Shown here: piece after piece, positions 63,928 through 64,000 of the stretch
Layout: each line of letters begins with the position of its first letter
How positions within the stretch are numbered: position 1 is the first letter of the stretch
Assembly: GCF_030232885.1 (NCBI RefSeq)
Contig: NZ_JASPGD010000003.1
Coordinates: 229,242 to 293,241, forward strand
Reading direction: 5' to 3'
Source: Corynebacterium sp. MSK297
GTDB taxonomy: Bacteria > Actinomycetota > Actinomycetes > Mycobacteriales > Mycobacteriaceae
Length of the DNA: 64,000 nucleotides
Translations under genes and position numbers: made by a program
Notes under the pieces: generated by a model
The model's input: only the letters and a program-made list of their open reading frames with translations
Databases searched by the model: none
What the model was told of the DNA's origin: nothing

Positions 63928-64000
63928 TCAAGTCCGTTTGAGTGGTGTTTCTATCTTTCGATAAAGCATGCAGTGTGATGATGTCAGGGGCCATCACGTG

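Overview
The window reads as a chromosome segment of a Corynebacterium. The clearest signs are the block cat - cysE/cysK - ramA, a class Ib ribonucleotide reductase set nrdH-nrdI-nrdE with a detached nrdF, a ctaD gene standing alone, the pncB | clpS - DUF2017 - murI - rph - rdgB order, an McbR-type operator before cysK, and remnants of corynebacterial RepA plasmids. I cannot name the species.

Layout. 1-8.6 kb: the end of a CoA-transferase gene, a tRNA-Lys, a putative lipoprotein, a copper module (csoR, copZ, copA with an operator), then tRNA-Glu, two identical tRNA-Asp genes bracketing a toxin-antitoxin pair and a broken dehydrogenase gene, tRNA-Phe and a small acetyltransferase. 8.6-24.1 kb: cysteine synthesis (cysE, cysK), ramA, murA, an ABC exporter-type pair followed by a MauE-like and a DsbA-like thiol protein, tRNA-Ala, a cytochrome P450, membrane proteins, a fructosamine kinase, nadE, a sugar transporter and zinc-independent L36. 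24.2-36.9 kb: nrdHIE, a GntR regulator, nrdF, ctaD, serB, dinG and pncB.

37.05-41.75 kb is an integrated small plasmid wedged between pncB and clpS. Its repA is split: the N-terminal piece lies at the left end and the rest at the right end, so a circle opened inside repA. An IS3-family element later landed inside a palindromic terminator on this plasmid. The cargo is a 56-residue membrane peptide and a secreted two-cysteine protein.

41.8-58.5 kb returns to housekeeping genes: clpS, DUF2017, a P1 peptidase, rhomboid protease, murI, a metallo-beta-lactamase fold hydrolase, rph, rdgB, tRNA-Leu, a RelE-like toxin-antitoxin pair beside an IS-derived miniature element, a methyltransferase, a short-chain dehydrogenase, a stomatin-like protein, bioA-bioD, a truncated acpS, a TetR regulator, bcp, pncA and glsA.

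At about 58.73 kb a 3' tRNA fragment with its own terminator marks the left edge of a second accessory island that runs past the window end. It holds a truncated rep gene, a broken HTH gene, a mobC with an amber codon, a mobA with its catalytic middle deleted, large inverted repeats, a candidate bacteriocin precursor with a small membrane immunity candidate, and a decayed IS3-family element. The two islands share a plan: corynebacterial plasmid remnant, secreted peptide plus small membrane protein, and an IS3-type insertion at a hairpin.
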